Of a stretch of 64,000 bases of DNA, positions 1 through 8,352 are shown one piece after another (the stretch's first letter is position 1; each line of letters begins with the position of its first letter). The position numbers were made by a program, and so were the translations under genes. The notes under the pieces were generated by a model. The model had not been told where the DNA came from, did no database searches, and was given only the letters and a program-made list of their open reading frames with translations. This DNA is from UBA4744 sp963723165 (GTDB lineage: Bacteria > Actinomycetota > Acidimicrobiia > Spongiisociales > UBA4744): positions 186,001-250,000 of the forward strand of contig CAVRPP010000015.1 of the NCBI GenBank assembly GCA_963723165.1, in the 5' to 3' direction.

Positions 1-2
1 TG

Positions 3-449
3 TGTCCCTCGTGCGGGTACATCCACTTCCGCGACCCCGGAGTCGGGGTTGCTGCGTTTGTGGAAGATGAGCACGGGCGCATTCTGATGATCCGGCGCGG
101 TCCCCGAGCAACCCAACCCGGGTTGTGGGCAGTTCCGGCCGGATATGTCGACTACGGCGAAGACGTTCGAACTGCGGCCGCCAGGGAGTTGCTGGAAGAG
201 ACGGGCCTCGTAGCCGAGATCGGCGAACCGATCTTCGTTGCCTCAAACTTCCACGATCCCGCCAAGCTGACGGTCGGCATCTGGTTGCGCGCCACCGTTG
301 TCGGCGGACGCCTGGAGGCAGGAGACGATGCCGACGCGGTTGGCTATTTTGCGCTCGACGACCTGCCGCCCCTGGCGTTCGAAACAGATGAAGCCCTTTT
401 CGATCGACTCCGGGCGGAACGTGCACACCCGCCGGAGTCCGGTCCCTAA
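3..449 (+). CDS. NUDIX hydrolase with zinc ribbon (5' partial)
   Basis: The frame is already open at base 3, so the start lies outside the window. The visible part opens with half of a zinc ribbon (CPSCG), then a NUDIX domain. The NUDIX box is complete (bases 141-209): G-x5-E-x7-RELLEETGL, the metal-binding signature of enzymes that cleave nucleoside diphosphates linked to another group. Zinc-ribbon NUDIX proteins include NADH and ADP-ribose pyrophosphatases, but the SQPWPFPxS motif of NudC is not seen, so the substrate is unknown. The gene converges on the next one: its TAA (447-449) overlaps the opposite-strand TAG (446-448). Confidence 0.88.
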   Translation, partial: CPSCGYIHFRDPGVGVAAFVEDEHGRILMIRRGPRATQPGLWAVPAGYVDYGEDVRTAAARELLEETGLVAEIGEPIFVASNFHDPAKLTVGIWLRATVVGGRLEAGDDADAVGYFALDDLPPLAFETDEALFDRLRAERAHPPESGP

Positions 450-1087
450 CTGCCAGCCTCGGGGGCCGGAGGTGGGAACGGTCCGCTCTTGACGTTCGGC
501 TGCCATCGAGCCGTTTCTCTCCAGAGCGGGCCGGGCTCCAGAGTGATGACCTCGGCGTGTTCCGGTTTGTCGTTACGGAACGACAGGAAGTCTTGATCGG
601 TGAGCGCAAAACGTGCCGCCTGGAGGGCATCTTGATGCGACACGACAACGAGTTCACCGTCACGATGATTGAGGTGTCTTTCGACAATGGCGGCTTTCAT
701 TCGGGCGGCCATCTCCTCGACCGACTCGGGTGAGAAGGGCAGATCCCAGGGATGTTCTAGATACACGGCAATTTCACCGGGGAAGAGGTCTTCGAGTTCT
801 TCCCATCGCACACCTCGCCAGCGGTTCGAAAGGCCGAATTCGGTGAGGTTCTCGACGACCTTGATCTCGAGTCCGTGGGGGCGGGCGATGAGAAGAGCGG
901 TCTGCATCGCTCTGGTGAGCGGTGACGTGTATACCGCACTGATCGGACGTTCTGTCAAGAACTCTGCCGCCTCTGCCGCCTGAGCCATACCGGCCTCGCT
1001 CAGACCGAACTCCTGGAGATCCGCGTATACGACGTGATCGGGGTTCTCAACCTCGCCATGCCGGACAAGATGCACGCTGTTTGCCAT
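446..1087 (-). CDS. Histidine phosphatase family protein (phosphoglycerate mutase-like)
   Basis: A 213-residue single-domain protein of the histidine phosphatase superfamily. The N-terminal LVRHGE carries the phospho-accepting histidine. SPLTRAMQTA supplies the conserved arginine region, and VVSHQDAL carries the second catalytic histidine. The length fits the small cofactor-dependent branch, which acts on sugar phosphates, nucleotides or phosphoproteins; the substrate cannot be read from the sequence. The frame stays open further upstream, but homology begins at the ATG at 1087, just before LVRHGE. It diverges from dinB across a 52-bp gap and converges with the NUDIX gene. Confidence 0.85.
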   Translation of the reverse strand: MANSVHLVRHGEVENPDHVVYADLQEFGLSEAGMAQAAEAAEFLTERPISAVYTSPLTRAMQTALLIARPHGLEIKVVENLTEFGLSNRWRGVRWEELEDLFPGEIAVYLEHPWDLPFSPESVEEMAARMKAAIVERHLNHRDGELVVVSHQDALQAARFALTDQDFLSFRNDKPEHAEVITLEPGPLWRETARWQPNVKSGPFPPPAPEAGS

Positions 1088-1139
1088 TGACCGACGAGTG
1101 TAGGAAACGTAGGAGGGCTTCTCGGCTACTTTTGGCGGT

Positions 1140-2333
1140 ATGGAGGTCCCCGGCTTCGCCGAATCCATTCTGCATGTCGACATGGATGCGTTCTTTGTCG
1201 AGGTGGAACGAAGGGATCGACCGGAGTTGCGGGGGCGACCGGTGGTGGTGGGCGGCACCGGGAACCGCGGCGTGGTTGCCGCGGCCTCGTACGAAGCCCG
1301 TGCCTTTGGGGTCGGTTCCGCCATGCCCATGATCCACGCCCGGCGACTCTGTCCTGCGGCCATCGTTCTGCCGCCGGATCACCGGAAGTACCGGGCCGCC
1401 TCCGAACAGGTCTTCTCGGTTTTTCGCTCCTTCGCGCCGCTTGTTGAAGGACTGTCGCTCGACGAAGCCTTTCTCGATGTGGCCGGTCTCCGTCACCACT
1501 ACCCGAATGCCGTGGCCATCGGCAGCGACATCCGGTCACATCTGCGCACGGAACTCGGGCTCCCGGCTTCGGTCGGAATTGCCTCCAACAAGTTCCTCGC
1601 CAAATTGGCATCCGAGGCGGCCAAGCCCGACGGACTCCGGTACGTTCCTGCCGACCAGGCGCTGGCCTTCTTGCACCCGCTACCGGTCCGATCGCTCTGG
1701 GGAGTTGGCGAGGCTACCCATGCCGCATTGGAGCGACTCGGGGTCCATTCCGTCGGGGATCTTGCCGAGGTTCCGTTGGCGACACTCAAGAAGCACCTGG
1801 GCGAGGCCGCAGGCGGACATCTCCACGAGCTCGCCTGGGGACGGGACCGGCGCGCCGTCGTTCCGGGATCTGCTGCCAAATCGATCTCGGTTGAGGAGAC
1901 TTATGAGCACGATCTGAGTGGATGGGATGTCGTTGAGGGAGAGCTGCTCAGACACGCCGACCGGCTGGCCGGCCGATTGCGATCAGCCGGGCTTGCCGGG
2001 CGCACGGTCACCGTCAAGGTGCGTTTTGGCGACTTCACGACGGTGACCCGGTCGGTCACGTTGGCGGGTCCTACGGATGTCGCCCGTGACCTCTACCGCG
2101 CAGCTCGCGACCTGCTGAGGAAGGTCGACGTCGACTCGAGGCTGATCCGTCTGGTCGGGATGAGTTCGACAGGCCTGACTGCGGCGTCGGCCCCGCGCCA
2201 ATTGGCCGTTGATCGGCCGGCCAAGTGGGATGATCTTGCCGGGGCCGTCGATGAGGTCCGGCTTCGCTATGGAACCGGGTCTATCCGGCCGGCCAGGCTG
2301 GTTGAGGATCCGGAAGAAGGAAACCTGGACTGA
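1140..2333 (+). CDS. dinB: DNA polymerase IV (Y-family translesion polymerase)
   Basis: A 397-residue Y-family polymerase that copies damaged templates. The metal-binding motif DMDAFF lies at residues 15-20 and the second acidic motif SLDEAFLDV near residue 107; both are intact, so catalysis is expected. Next come the SVGIASNKFLAKLAS palm/thumb segment, helix-hairpin-helix-like region and a little-finger domain. No clear C-terminal clamp-binding peptide stands out. The ATG at 1140 is the first start and gives the usual N-terminus; its ribosome-binding site is weak (GGCGG). In many actinobacteria dinB lies just upstream of a DUF3040 gene and mraZ. Here the DUF3040 gene follows, but mraZ is about 8 kb further on. 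Confidence 0.93.
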   Translation: MEVPGFAESILHVDMDAFFVEVERRDRPELRGRPVVVGGTGNRGVVAAASYEARAFGVGSAMPMIHARRLCPAAIVLPPDHRKYRAASEQVFSVFRSFAPLVEGLSLDEAFLDVAGLRHHYPNAVAIGSDIRSHLRTELGLPASVGIASNKFLAKLASEAAKPDGLRYVPADQALAFLHPLPVRSLWGVGEATHAALERLGVHSVGDLAEVPLATLKKHLGEAAGGHLHELAWGRDRRAVVPGSAAKSISVEETYEHDLSGWDVVEGELLRHADRLAGRLRSAGLAGRTVTVKVRFGDFTTVTRSVTLAGPTDVARDLYRAARDLLRKVDVDSRLIRLVGMSSTGLTAASAPRQLAVDRPAKWDDLAGAVDEVRLRYGTGSIRPARLVEDPEEGNLD

Positions 2334-2369
2334 AATCGCTCTTCCCCCTTCCACAAATCGGTCGCATCG

Positions 2370-2375
2370 TATAAT
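2370..2375 (+). promoter_or_regulatory. Candidate -10 element for the DUF3040 gene
   Basis: A perfect TATAAT lies between dinB and the DUF3040 gene, 43 bases before the ATG. No good -35 hexamer is visible at 16-18 bp spacing, so the promoter is tentative. Confidence 0.4.
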
Positions 2376-2417
2376 GTCGTCACGGTCGTAATGTTGCGAC
2401 CAAGCGGGAGACGCCGA

Positions 2418-2771
2418 ATGCCATTGGACGACAGAGAACAGCGCATACTGAAAGAGATCGAGGACCGGTTCTACGAAGAGGATCCGGACCTAGCTCACAC
2501 GGTACGCAGCATCCAGAGGTCGGCCGCATCGCCACGGAACCTGTACCTCGCCATCGCCGGCCTCGTGATCGGGATCGGGCTCACCCTGGCGACCTACTTC
2601 ACAGCTCCGTGGTTGGCTCTGGCCGGATTTGTGCTGATGGTGGCGTCTGTTTCCGCTCTCGTGCAGGTGCTGCGCAGGCGCGCCGGCAAGTCACCTATTG
2701 GCCTGTCGGCAGGTGGCACGATGAGCAATTGGTTGATGAAGATCAAGGCCAGGAGAGGGTTTCGTCGCTGA
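2418..2771 (+). CDS. DUF3040 domain membrane protein
   Basis: A 117-residue protein starting MPLDDREQRILKEIE, the typical N-terminus of DUF3040 proteins. The N-terminal third is an acidic helix. Two adjacent hydrophobic segments (roughly residues 43-62 and 66-82) should cross the membrane, leaving a basic C-terminal tail in the cytoplasm. The ATG at 2418 is preferred over the one at 2391 because GGGAG lies 7 bases upstream and the family sequence begins here. The function of DUF3040 is not known; it is an actinobacterial family often found beside dinB and mraZ. Confidence 0.85.
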   Translation: MPLDDREQRILKEIEDRFYEEDPDLAHTVRSIQRSAASPRNLYLAIAGLVIGIGLTLATYFTAPWLALAGFVLMVASVSALVQVLRRRAGKSPIGLSAGGTMSNWLMKIKARRGFRR

Positions 2772-2921
2772 TCGTTTCGACGGGCTAGAGTGGCGCCCTC
2801 AAGGGTTTGGTTCTCGACTCGGGGAGCCCGGAAACGGGCCGTTGAGACCGACCAGAATGGCAAAAACGCGGCCGACGAGGACTCCCAGAGGCCGCCCTGG
2901 AACACTGTGGGGAGTAGAGAT

Positions 2922-3425
2922 TTGGACGACGGGTTCAGCGCGCAGCAGGCGTCACAACTAACGGGTTGCACGCAGCATCAGCTCAGGTACTGGGACAGGG
3001 TCGATTTGGTACGACCATCAATTCAGGGAACCGGCGGCCGGCCGGGTGTTCGCCGCTTGTACTCATTCAGAGATCTGGTGGCCCTCCGGGTCGTGAGAAG
3101 CCTGCTCGACAACGGCATGTCGGTCCAGCGGGTGCGGCGAGCCTGGGATTATCTGCGTCGCAACGCAGAAATGGATTCCCATCTCTCTGAAGTGAAGCTG
3201 GTCACTGATGGGAACACGATCTTTCGTGTCGCATCCGGTGACGAAGAATTGCTCGACGCTCTCCGTGAAGGGCAACTCGCGTTCTTCGTCGCGATCGACA
3301 GCATCACCAGATCGGTCGAAGAGGATGTCACTCGCTTCGAGCTCGATCGAGATTCCTTCCTCGAGATTCTCCGACGGGTTGAAGACGACGTCGTTTCGGA
3401 AGCAGCCGAAGCCGCCGGTGGCTGA
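2922..3425 (+). CDS. MerR-type transcriptional regulator
   Basis: The winged-helix DNA-binding domain is clear. FSAQQASQLTGCTQHQLRYWD contains the helix-turn-helix, followed by a wing (GGRPGVRRLYSF) and the second helical pair ending near WDYLRRN. The C-terminal half has no obvious cysteine metal site and does not match a known effector domain by eye. I place the start at TTG 2922, which has GGGGAG 7 bases upstream, giving about 167 residues; upstream codons in the same frame look non-coding. The C-terminus may be a ligand or protein-binding domain. It lies 62 bp from the convergent transglutaminase gene. Confidence 0.8.
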   Translation: MDDGFSAQQASQLTGCTQHQLRYWDRVDLVRPSIQGTGGRPGVRRLYSFRDLVALRVVRSLLDNGMSVQRVRRAWDYLRRNAEMDSHLSEVKLVTDGNTIFRVASGDEELLDALREGQLAFFVAIDSITRSVEEDVTRFELDRDSFLEILRRVEDDVVSEAAEAAGG

Positions 3426-3487
3426 GGCCTGGTCCTGGCCGGGTTGATCGATCAGGCCGACCGGCTTCCTGGGTGAACGACTGTCCT

Positions 3488-5869
3488 TTAGTCGCGATCC
3501 CACCATTTGAGCGAGCGCCATCGCAGCCACGACACCGTTCTGTCAAAGGGCCGGTATATGTCGCGCAGATACTTCTCGGTCTCAGTAAACGAAGTGGTTG
3601 CTTGCTCGACCTTGCGGGTTTCCAAAGGTCGCGGCGGACCGTAGAGGGTCTCACCGACGGTCCGGGCGAGTGGGGTCAGCGTTCGGTGAACCGACGTTGC
3701 AACTTCTGCTGGTGTCTGAGCCGGCGTAGGCGGGCGACCGAGGTCGGTCAGCCGGTCCAGGATCTCTTCCCAGGCGCCGGTGATGTCGCCTTCGCGTAGT
3801 CGCTTCAGCCTTCTTCGTCGCCGGATCCACTTCGCCAGCGGGATACTTCCGGCCACCAGCGCCGCTCCGGCCAGGATCGCCTGGAAGAGCGTGACGCGTA
3901 TCGCATTGGAGGTCTCGAGAGGAAGCCCGTCGGGGCCCAGGGGGATGGGTTCATCCTCAAACCCGGGCCGCTCCGGGTTCACCGGCTGTCCGCTCCCGCC
4001 GGGATCGGTTGGGTCGACCGGTTCTTCCGGCGGAGGAATGAAGTTACGAGCGTCGAAACCGACTCCGGCGGCGTTGACGTTGGCCGACGTATTGACTCCG
4101 TCGCCACGTGGGGTGGGATCAAACCGGACCCACCCCTGCCCATTCATCCAGAGTTCTACCCAGGCGTGGGCATTCTTTCCGCGAACCATGATCCTGCCGT
4201 CGGTGAGCAGTTCTCCCGGCGTGAATCCGAGGACGACGCGGCTGGGAATGGAGATCCAGCGAGCCATGGCCGCCATGGCCGTGGCAAACTGCTCGCAGTA
4301 GCCCCTGCGGTAGTTGGGGCTGTCTTCATCGAGAATCCAGTCGGCAAGATCGTTGGCGGAATGGCCGGGGTCTATGTCGATCGAGTACGTGAACTCGTTT
4401 GGATCCCTAAACCAGGCCTCAAGCAGGAGAGCCTTCTCGAATGCCGTCACACCTTCTTCTGTTAGCTCTGTTGCCTTCGTGCCCAGGGTGGGGTCGAACT
4501 CGCCGGGAAGATCGAGGTATTCGCTGATGTTATCGGGACGGATGAGGCCCTGCGCGGTAGGAGCCTTGGGTTGCGCGGTGAAGACGCCCCGGTCGGCCGC
4601 TTCCTGGAAGATCGGCGACAGCCGGTCGCGCTGACTGGGCTGACTGGCCAGCACCCCGAGGTCCGGGAGGGGCACGTTGGACACCACCTCATAGGTGAGT
4701 CCCTGCCAGGTTCGGAGATCGAACGGGATCGAGGCGTCGGCCCGCACCCGGAAGCTCTGATTGAGCAATGCTGAATCGGAGGAGATCCACGCCGCCGCAT
4801 GGAGCGTCGGCAAAGCGTTTTGACGGAGGGCATCGATTTCAATGGTCTGCGTGACTGCCGCCGTTTCTCCTTTGAATTGGTGCTCGGGATCCTCCCAGGG
4901 GCTGTCTCTGTCCGGAAGGCGAGTGGTCAAGCGGCCGGGAAACCAATTCTCGCCGTCGAATTCCTCGAGGGTGAAGATCTTCCAGTACAGATCGTTCGGC
5001 ACATCGGCGCCCTCGACGGTTGCATAGAAAACGGCCTCCTCGCTCCGAGAGACCAGGTCGGTCTGGGTGATATTGGCGAACAGATTGAACGATACGCCAC
5101 TGAAGATCCCTCCTCCCAGGCCGGTCTGGGCGCGCCAGTCGAGAAATCCACTGGAAGGAACCATGCCTGTTGCAGCGTTGGACGCGATCACGGATATCAC
5201 CACGGCTACCGAAACGAATATCGTCGGAAAGAGCGGTGAACTCATCGGGACGTGACCCGAAGCGAGTCTGCGGCGCAGTCGACCGGCGGTCAGACTGCGC
5301 TCGTCGAGGGCAACCGCCAGCAACGTGAAGGCTGCCACCGCCAGGAACGCGGCCGTCCAGCCAATCCGGGGTGGGATCCGGTCAATGGTGGCAACTTGGA
5401 GATAGAAGAGTAGGGGCGGAAGGAGGCCAAGAGTCGGGTGGCTCCTGAGCAGTCCCCAGGCGAGCAGCGCCCCCAAGATCCAGAACACGACCGTGAGGAT
5501 GAGAATCAATCCCGCCGCAGGAAACACGGGTGCTGCCCCGAATCGGATGAGTCCCGTTGCGAATTGCAGTTCGGTGATCAAGGTCGGGAACGTGTCGGCC
5601 GAAGGAAGGAACCCGAATATGAGGGTGGCTGCCGCCCCCAATCGGAAAGCGGCCAGGATGAGACCTCCCAGGTTGAGCAAGGTGGTTCCCAACCAGCCCA
5701 GCCGGTATGAGAGGGCCGTCCAAGTAATGACCGCCCCCAGAAGTGCTCCGGCCAGCAACGCCAGCTGCCAGGGGGGACCGCCCTCGATCGGCCGCAGCAA
5801 GCGCTCCATGCGAAGCAGCGCCAGTAAGACGGCGGCGCCGCCGGCTATCCAGCTGAAACGGTAGGCCAT
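3488..5869 (-). CDS. TgpA-like membrane transglutaminase
   Basis: A 793-residue integral membrane protein. The first ~230 residues hold about six or seven hydrophobic segments. An extracytoplasmic region follows with a transglutaminase core: catalytic Cys in RRGYCEQFA, His in NAHAWVELW and Asp in RFDPTPRGDG. A Pro-rich linker, one further membrane segment near residue 655 and a cytoplasmic tail end the protein. This matches the TgpA/DUF3488-DUF4129 architecture. It is the last gene of a MoxR-DUF58-TgpA operon and overlaps the DUF58 gene by 25 bases. The family probably modifies or cleaves proteins at the cell surface; the substrate is unknown. Confidence 0.85.
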   Translation of the reverse strand: MAYRFSWIAGGAAVLLALLRMERLLRPIEGGPPWQLALLAGALLGAVITWTALSYRLGWLGTTLLNLGGLILAAFRLGAAATLIFGFLPSADTFPTLITELQFATGLIRFGAAPVFPAAGLILILTVVFWILGALLAWGLLRSHPTLGLLPPLLFYLQVATIDRIPPRIGWTAAFLAVAAFTLLAVALDERSLTAGRLRRRLASGHVPMSSPLFPTIFVSVAVVISVIASNAATGMVPSSGFLDWRAQTGLGGGIFSGVSFNLFANITQTDLVSRSEEAVFYATVEGADVPNDLYWKIFTLEEFDGENWFPGRLTTRLPDRDSPWEDPEHQFKGETAAVTQTIEIDALRQNALPTLHAAAWISSDSALLNQSFRVRADASIPFDLRTWQGLTYEVVSNVPLPDLGVLASQPSQRDRLSPIFQEAADRGVFTAQPKAPTAQGLIRPDNISEYLDLPGEFDPTLGTKATELTEEGVTAFEKALLLEAWFRDPNEFTYSIDIDPGHSANDLADWILDEDSPNYRRGYCEQFATAMAAMARWISIPSRVVLGFTPGELLTDGRIMVRGKNAHAWVELWMNGQGWVRFDPTPRGDGVNTSANVNAAGVGFDARNFIPPPEEPVDPTDPGGSGQPVNPERPGFEDEPIPLGPDGLPLETSNAIRVTLFQAILAGAALVAGSIPLAKWIRRRRRLKRLREGDITGAWEEILDRLTDLGRPPTPAQTPAEVATSVHRTLTPLARTVGETLYGPPRPLETRKVEQATTSFTETEKYLRDIYRPFDRTVSWLRWRSLKWWDRD

Positions 5870-7029
5870 GGTGCCTTCGTTGACTTGAGCCAGGCGCCGG
5901 CCCAGCTTTCCTCCGGTTTGATCGCCATCGTGATGGTGCCTCCACTCTGGAACCCACCGATAGCCGACGAAGCATGCTCGGCAACCGACATGAGCAGCGT
6001 TGAGGCGAAATTCCGGGTGAGGAGCTGTCCTACTGCGAGCAGTTCGCCGTCGGGTGTTCCGGTCACCATTACCAGTGCCCCGCCCCGTCCGCCTCTCTGC
6101 AGTCGGAGAGCTGCAGCCCGCAGATCGAGCCCGTCGGTGGGTTGCACCCCGGCAAGGGCTTCCATCGACCGGGCGTATGAGTCGGGTTCGGCGCTGCTGA
6201 CGGTCACTCCGCCGGTCCAGAGGTCGGCATCGAATCCAGACGCGAGGAGATGCCGGACGACGGAAGCGGCGCCGCTGACCGCTTTCTCGAAAGCCCCGGT
6301 GCTGTCGAAGCGAGATCCTCGAGGGTCGAAAAAGACAAGCGCCCGCGATTGCCAGGGTGTCTCCAATTGGCGGATCATCAGCTCATCCCGTTTGGCGGTG
6401 GACGGCCAGTGCACGCGCCGCAGGTCATCCCCGGTCTGGTACTCGCGAAGCGTGTAGAAGTCTTCCCCGCCCCGGTGGCTGAACTCGGGTTGCGAGGCAT
6501 ACATGGATGGATCCAGACCCCGCAGCACGGGCAGACCCGACAGCTGCTCAACCGGCGGATACACGATCAAGCGGTCGCTTTGACCGGCAAGCCGACTGCG
6601 GTCGGCCAGCCGGAGCGGATCGGTTACAGAGATACGGAGCGGTCCTACGTCGTAGATGCCGCGTGGTTTACACAGGATTTGGTATGTGGCAGTGGCGGTC
6701 TCGTCAGGCGCCAACCGGGCGGCAGCGAAACGAGCCGAACCGAGGCCGGCCACCTCATCTTCAGCCGTCAGATTCCATACCGGCCTATGGCCAACATTCG
6801 TCAGTGCAGCCTCGACCACGGTCTGTTCTCCTTCGTGGACCAGGTTGGGTGAGAGACGCCTGGTTACCGAAACAGTCGGATTGGAGCGCCGGACGAACAG
6901 GAAGGCCACGGTGGTTGCTATCGCCAGCAGCAGACCGATGCTCAACAGTTCGGGTTCGCCGAGAGCTATCCAAAGGACAAACAAGGCCAGGCTCGCTCCC
7001 AGCGCGGCCCAGCCCCGATCGGTGAGCAT
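5845..7029 (-). CDS. DUF58 domain protein
   Basis: A 394-residue protein with two N-terminal membrane segments (about residues 8-45), a beta-rich region (residues ~55-165) and the DUF58 core around HRGGEDFYTLREYQTGDDLR and HWPSTAKRDELMIRQ, which is the family hallmark. The C-terminal third resembles a von Willebrand A fold (ALVFFDPRGSR). DUF58 proteins pair with MoxR ATPases, and the VWA-like part may be the client surface. The start ATG overlaps the MoxR stop in a TAATG junction, so translation is probably coupled. The biochemical role is unknown. Confidence 0.85.
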   Translation of the reverse strand: MLTDRGWAALGASLALFVLWIALGEPELLSIGLLLAIATTVAFLFVRRSNPTVSVTRRLSPNLVHEGEQTVVEAALTNVGHRPVWNLTAEDEVAGLGSARFAAARLAPDETATATYQILCKPRGIYDVGPLRISVTDPLRLADRSRLAGQSDRLIVYPPVEQLSGLPVLRGLDPSMYASQPEFSHRGGEDFYTLREYQTGDDLRRVHWPSTAKRDELMIRQLETPWQSRALVFFDPRGSRFDSTGAFEKAVSGAASVVRHLLASGFDADLWTGGVTVSSAEPDSYARSMEALAGVQPTDGLDLRAAALRLQRGGRGGALVMVTGTPDGELLAVGQLLTRNFASTLLMSVAEHASSAIGGFQSGGTITMAIKPEESWAGAWLKSTKAPWPTVSAG

Positions 7030-8009
7030 TAGCTGGTGGTCCTGGTCCCGGGTACGCGCAGGTGGAGGAGCACGGAGTCGAGGACGTCGCTGATGGAGCC
7101 TCCACGCATCTGGGCTTCGGGACGCATTGCCATACGGTGTTCGAGCACGGTTCCTGCCACAGCCTTGATGTCGTCGGGCGTGACGTACTCGCGCCCGTCC
7201 ACCGCCGCTCGCACGCGGGAGACTCGCTGGAGATGGAGCGCCGCCCGCGGCGAGGCGCCAAGCATGAGTTCGCCGTGACGCCGCGTTGCCTCAACGAGGT
7301 CGACGATGTAGCCCTGTATGGATGGCGCCACATGCACGTGATTGGCCACATCCGCCATTTCGAGGACCTGCTCTCCGGTAACTACGGGCTTGAGGTCTTC
7401 GAACGTGGAACGGATCCCGTGTGCTTCGAGGATCTCCAGTTCCTTGCTGCGGACGGGATAACCCACCACCAACTTCATCATGAACCGGTCGAGTTGAGAC
7501 TCCGGAAGGGGGTAGGTTCCCTCGTGCTCGAGGGGGTTCTGGGTGGCACCGACCATGAACGGCGGCGAGAGGGGCCGGGTTGTACCGTCGACGGTGACCT
7601 GACGTTCTTCCATAGCTTCGAGAAGTGCGGCCTGGGTCTTCGGGCTGGCCCGGTTGATTTCGTCTCCGAGGACGATGTTGGCGAAGATGGCACCCGGCTT
7701 GAACACAAAGTCGCTCTTCTGTCGGTCCCATATCGACACGCCCGTTATGTCCGAAGGCAACAAATCCGGTGTGAATTGGACCCTGTTGAACGTGCAGTCG
7801 ATTGACCGGGCCAACGACTTGGCAAGCAAGGTCTTCCCGACGCCGGGTACGTCCTCGATGAGCACATGTCCCTGGGAAACTAGACACATAGTGAGGAGTT
7901 CGATCACTTCTCGCTTGCCCTGAATGACTTGCTCGATGTTCGAAACGATGGATTCAAAGCGTTCCGAGAACCACTCGATGCGGTCGGCGGCAGGGGTAGT
8001 GACGCTCAA
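7029..8009 (-). CDS. MoxR-family AAA+ ATPase
   Basis: A 326-residue AAA+ protein. The Walker A is GVGKTLLAKSLA, the Walker B region NIVLGDEINRASPKTQAALLEAMEE, and sensor-1 GATQNP; a helical lid domain follows. MoxR proteins act as chaperone-like ATPases that assemble or activate partner complexes, often with VWA/DUF58 proteins encoded next to them, as here. It heads a three-gene operon with the DUF58 and transglutaminase genes. The start at 8009 gives an N-terminus close to family norm. The upstream gene is divergent, so the roughly 100-bp gap must hold promoters in both directions. Confidence 0.9.
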   Translation of the reverse strand: MSVTTPAADRIEWFSERFESIVSNIEQVIQGKREVIELLTMCLVSQGHVLIEDVPGVGKTLLAKSLARSIDCTFNRVQFTPDLLPSDITGVSIWDRQKSDFVFKPGAIFANIVLGDEINRASPKTQAALLEAMEERQVTVDGTTRPLSPPFMVGATQNPLEHEGTYPLPESQLDRFMMKLVVGYPVRSKELEILEAHGIRSTFEDLKPVVTGEQVLEMADVANHVHVAPSIQGYIVDLVEATRRHGELMLGASPRAALHLQRVSRVRAAVDGREYVTPDDIKAVAGTVLEHRMAMRPEAQMRGGSISDVLDSVLLHLRVPGTRTTS

Positions 8010-8078
8010 AGGACGGCCTCCTCAACGGGTTTCGGGCGAAGCCTATCAGAGCTTCGCCTTTGCTCTCCGGCCTCATCC

Positions 8079-8084
8079 TATAAT
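8079..8084 (+). promoter_or_regulatory. Candidate -10 element for the 8113-9017 gene pair
   Basis: A perfect TATAAT between the divergent MoxR gene and the small gene at 8113. It predicts transcription from about 8091 with a leader of about 20 bases that includes GAGAGGAGG. No convincing -35 is seen. Confidence 0.45.
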
Positions 8085-8112
8085 CAGGACTGCGGTGGGA
8101 GAGAGGAGGCGC

Positions 8113-8352
8113 GTGCGCTGGGCACTTGGGGCGGTCGCGTGGCATCCCGGGCTTTGGCCTGAGGCTGTTCGCGCTCTGGTAGCGATATCACCCGACGGGT
8201 GGTGGCGTGCCTTTCCGTTTGTTCCCCGCGTCGAGCCCGACTACGCAGCGTGGCGATTTGCTACCGCATACGGCAAGGAAGCTACCGGAGCGGTAGGGGA
8301 GGACTTGATCAGTTACCTCCGATGGAGACGGCGACAGCGAGGCACCGGGTGA
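8113..8352 (+). CDS. Small conserved-looking actinobacterial protein
   Basis: A 79-residue basic, tryptophan-rich protein (VRWALGAVAWHPGLWPEAV at the start, SYLRWRRRQRG at the end). It resembles short uncharacterised proteins common in actinobacteria with the same pattern of WW, FxP and YLxW motifs. No domain of known function is recognised. The GTG at 8113 has GGAGG just upstream; an in-frame GTG at 8095 is possible but would be almost leaderless. Its TGA overlaps the next gene's GTG (GTGA), so the two are translationally coupled and probably work together. Confidence 0.7.
   Translation: MRWALGAVAWHPGLWPEAVRALVAISPDGWWRAFPFVPRVEPDYAAWRFATAYGKEATGAVGEDLISYLRWRRRQRGTG

Noticed and set aside
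1088..1363. N-terminal extension of the histidine phosphatase
   Set aside because: The frame is open, but the residues are compositionally odd, overlap dinB and lie ahead of the universal LVRHGE start.
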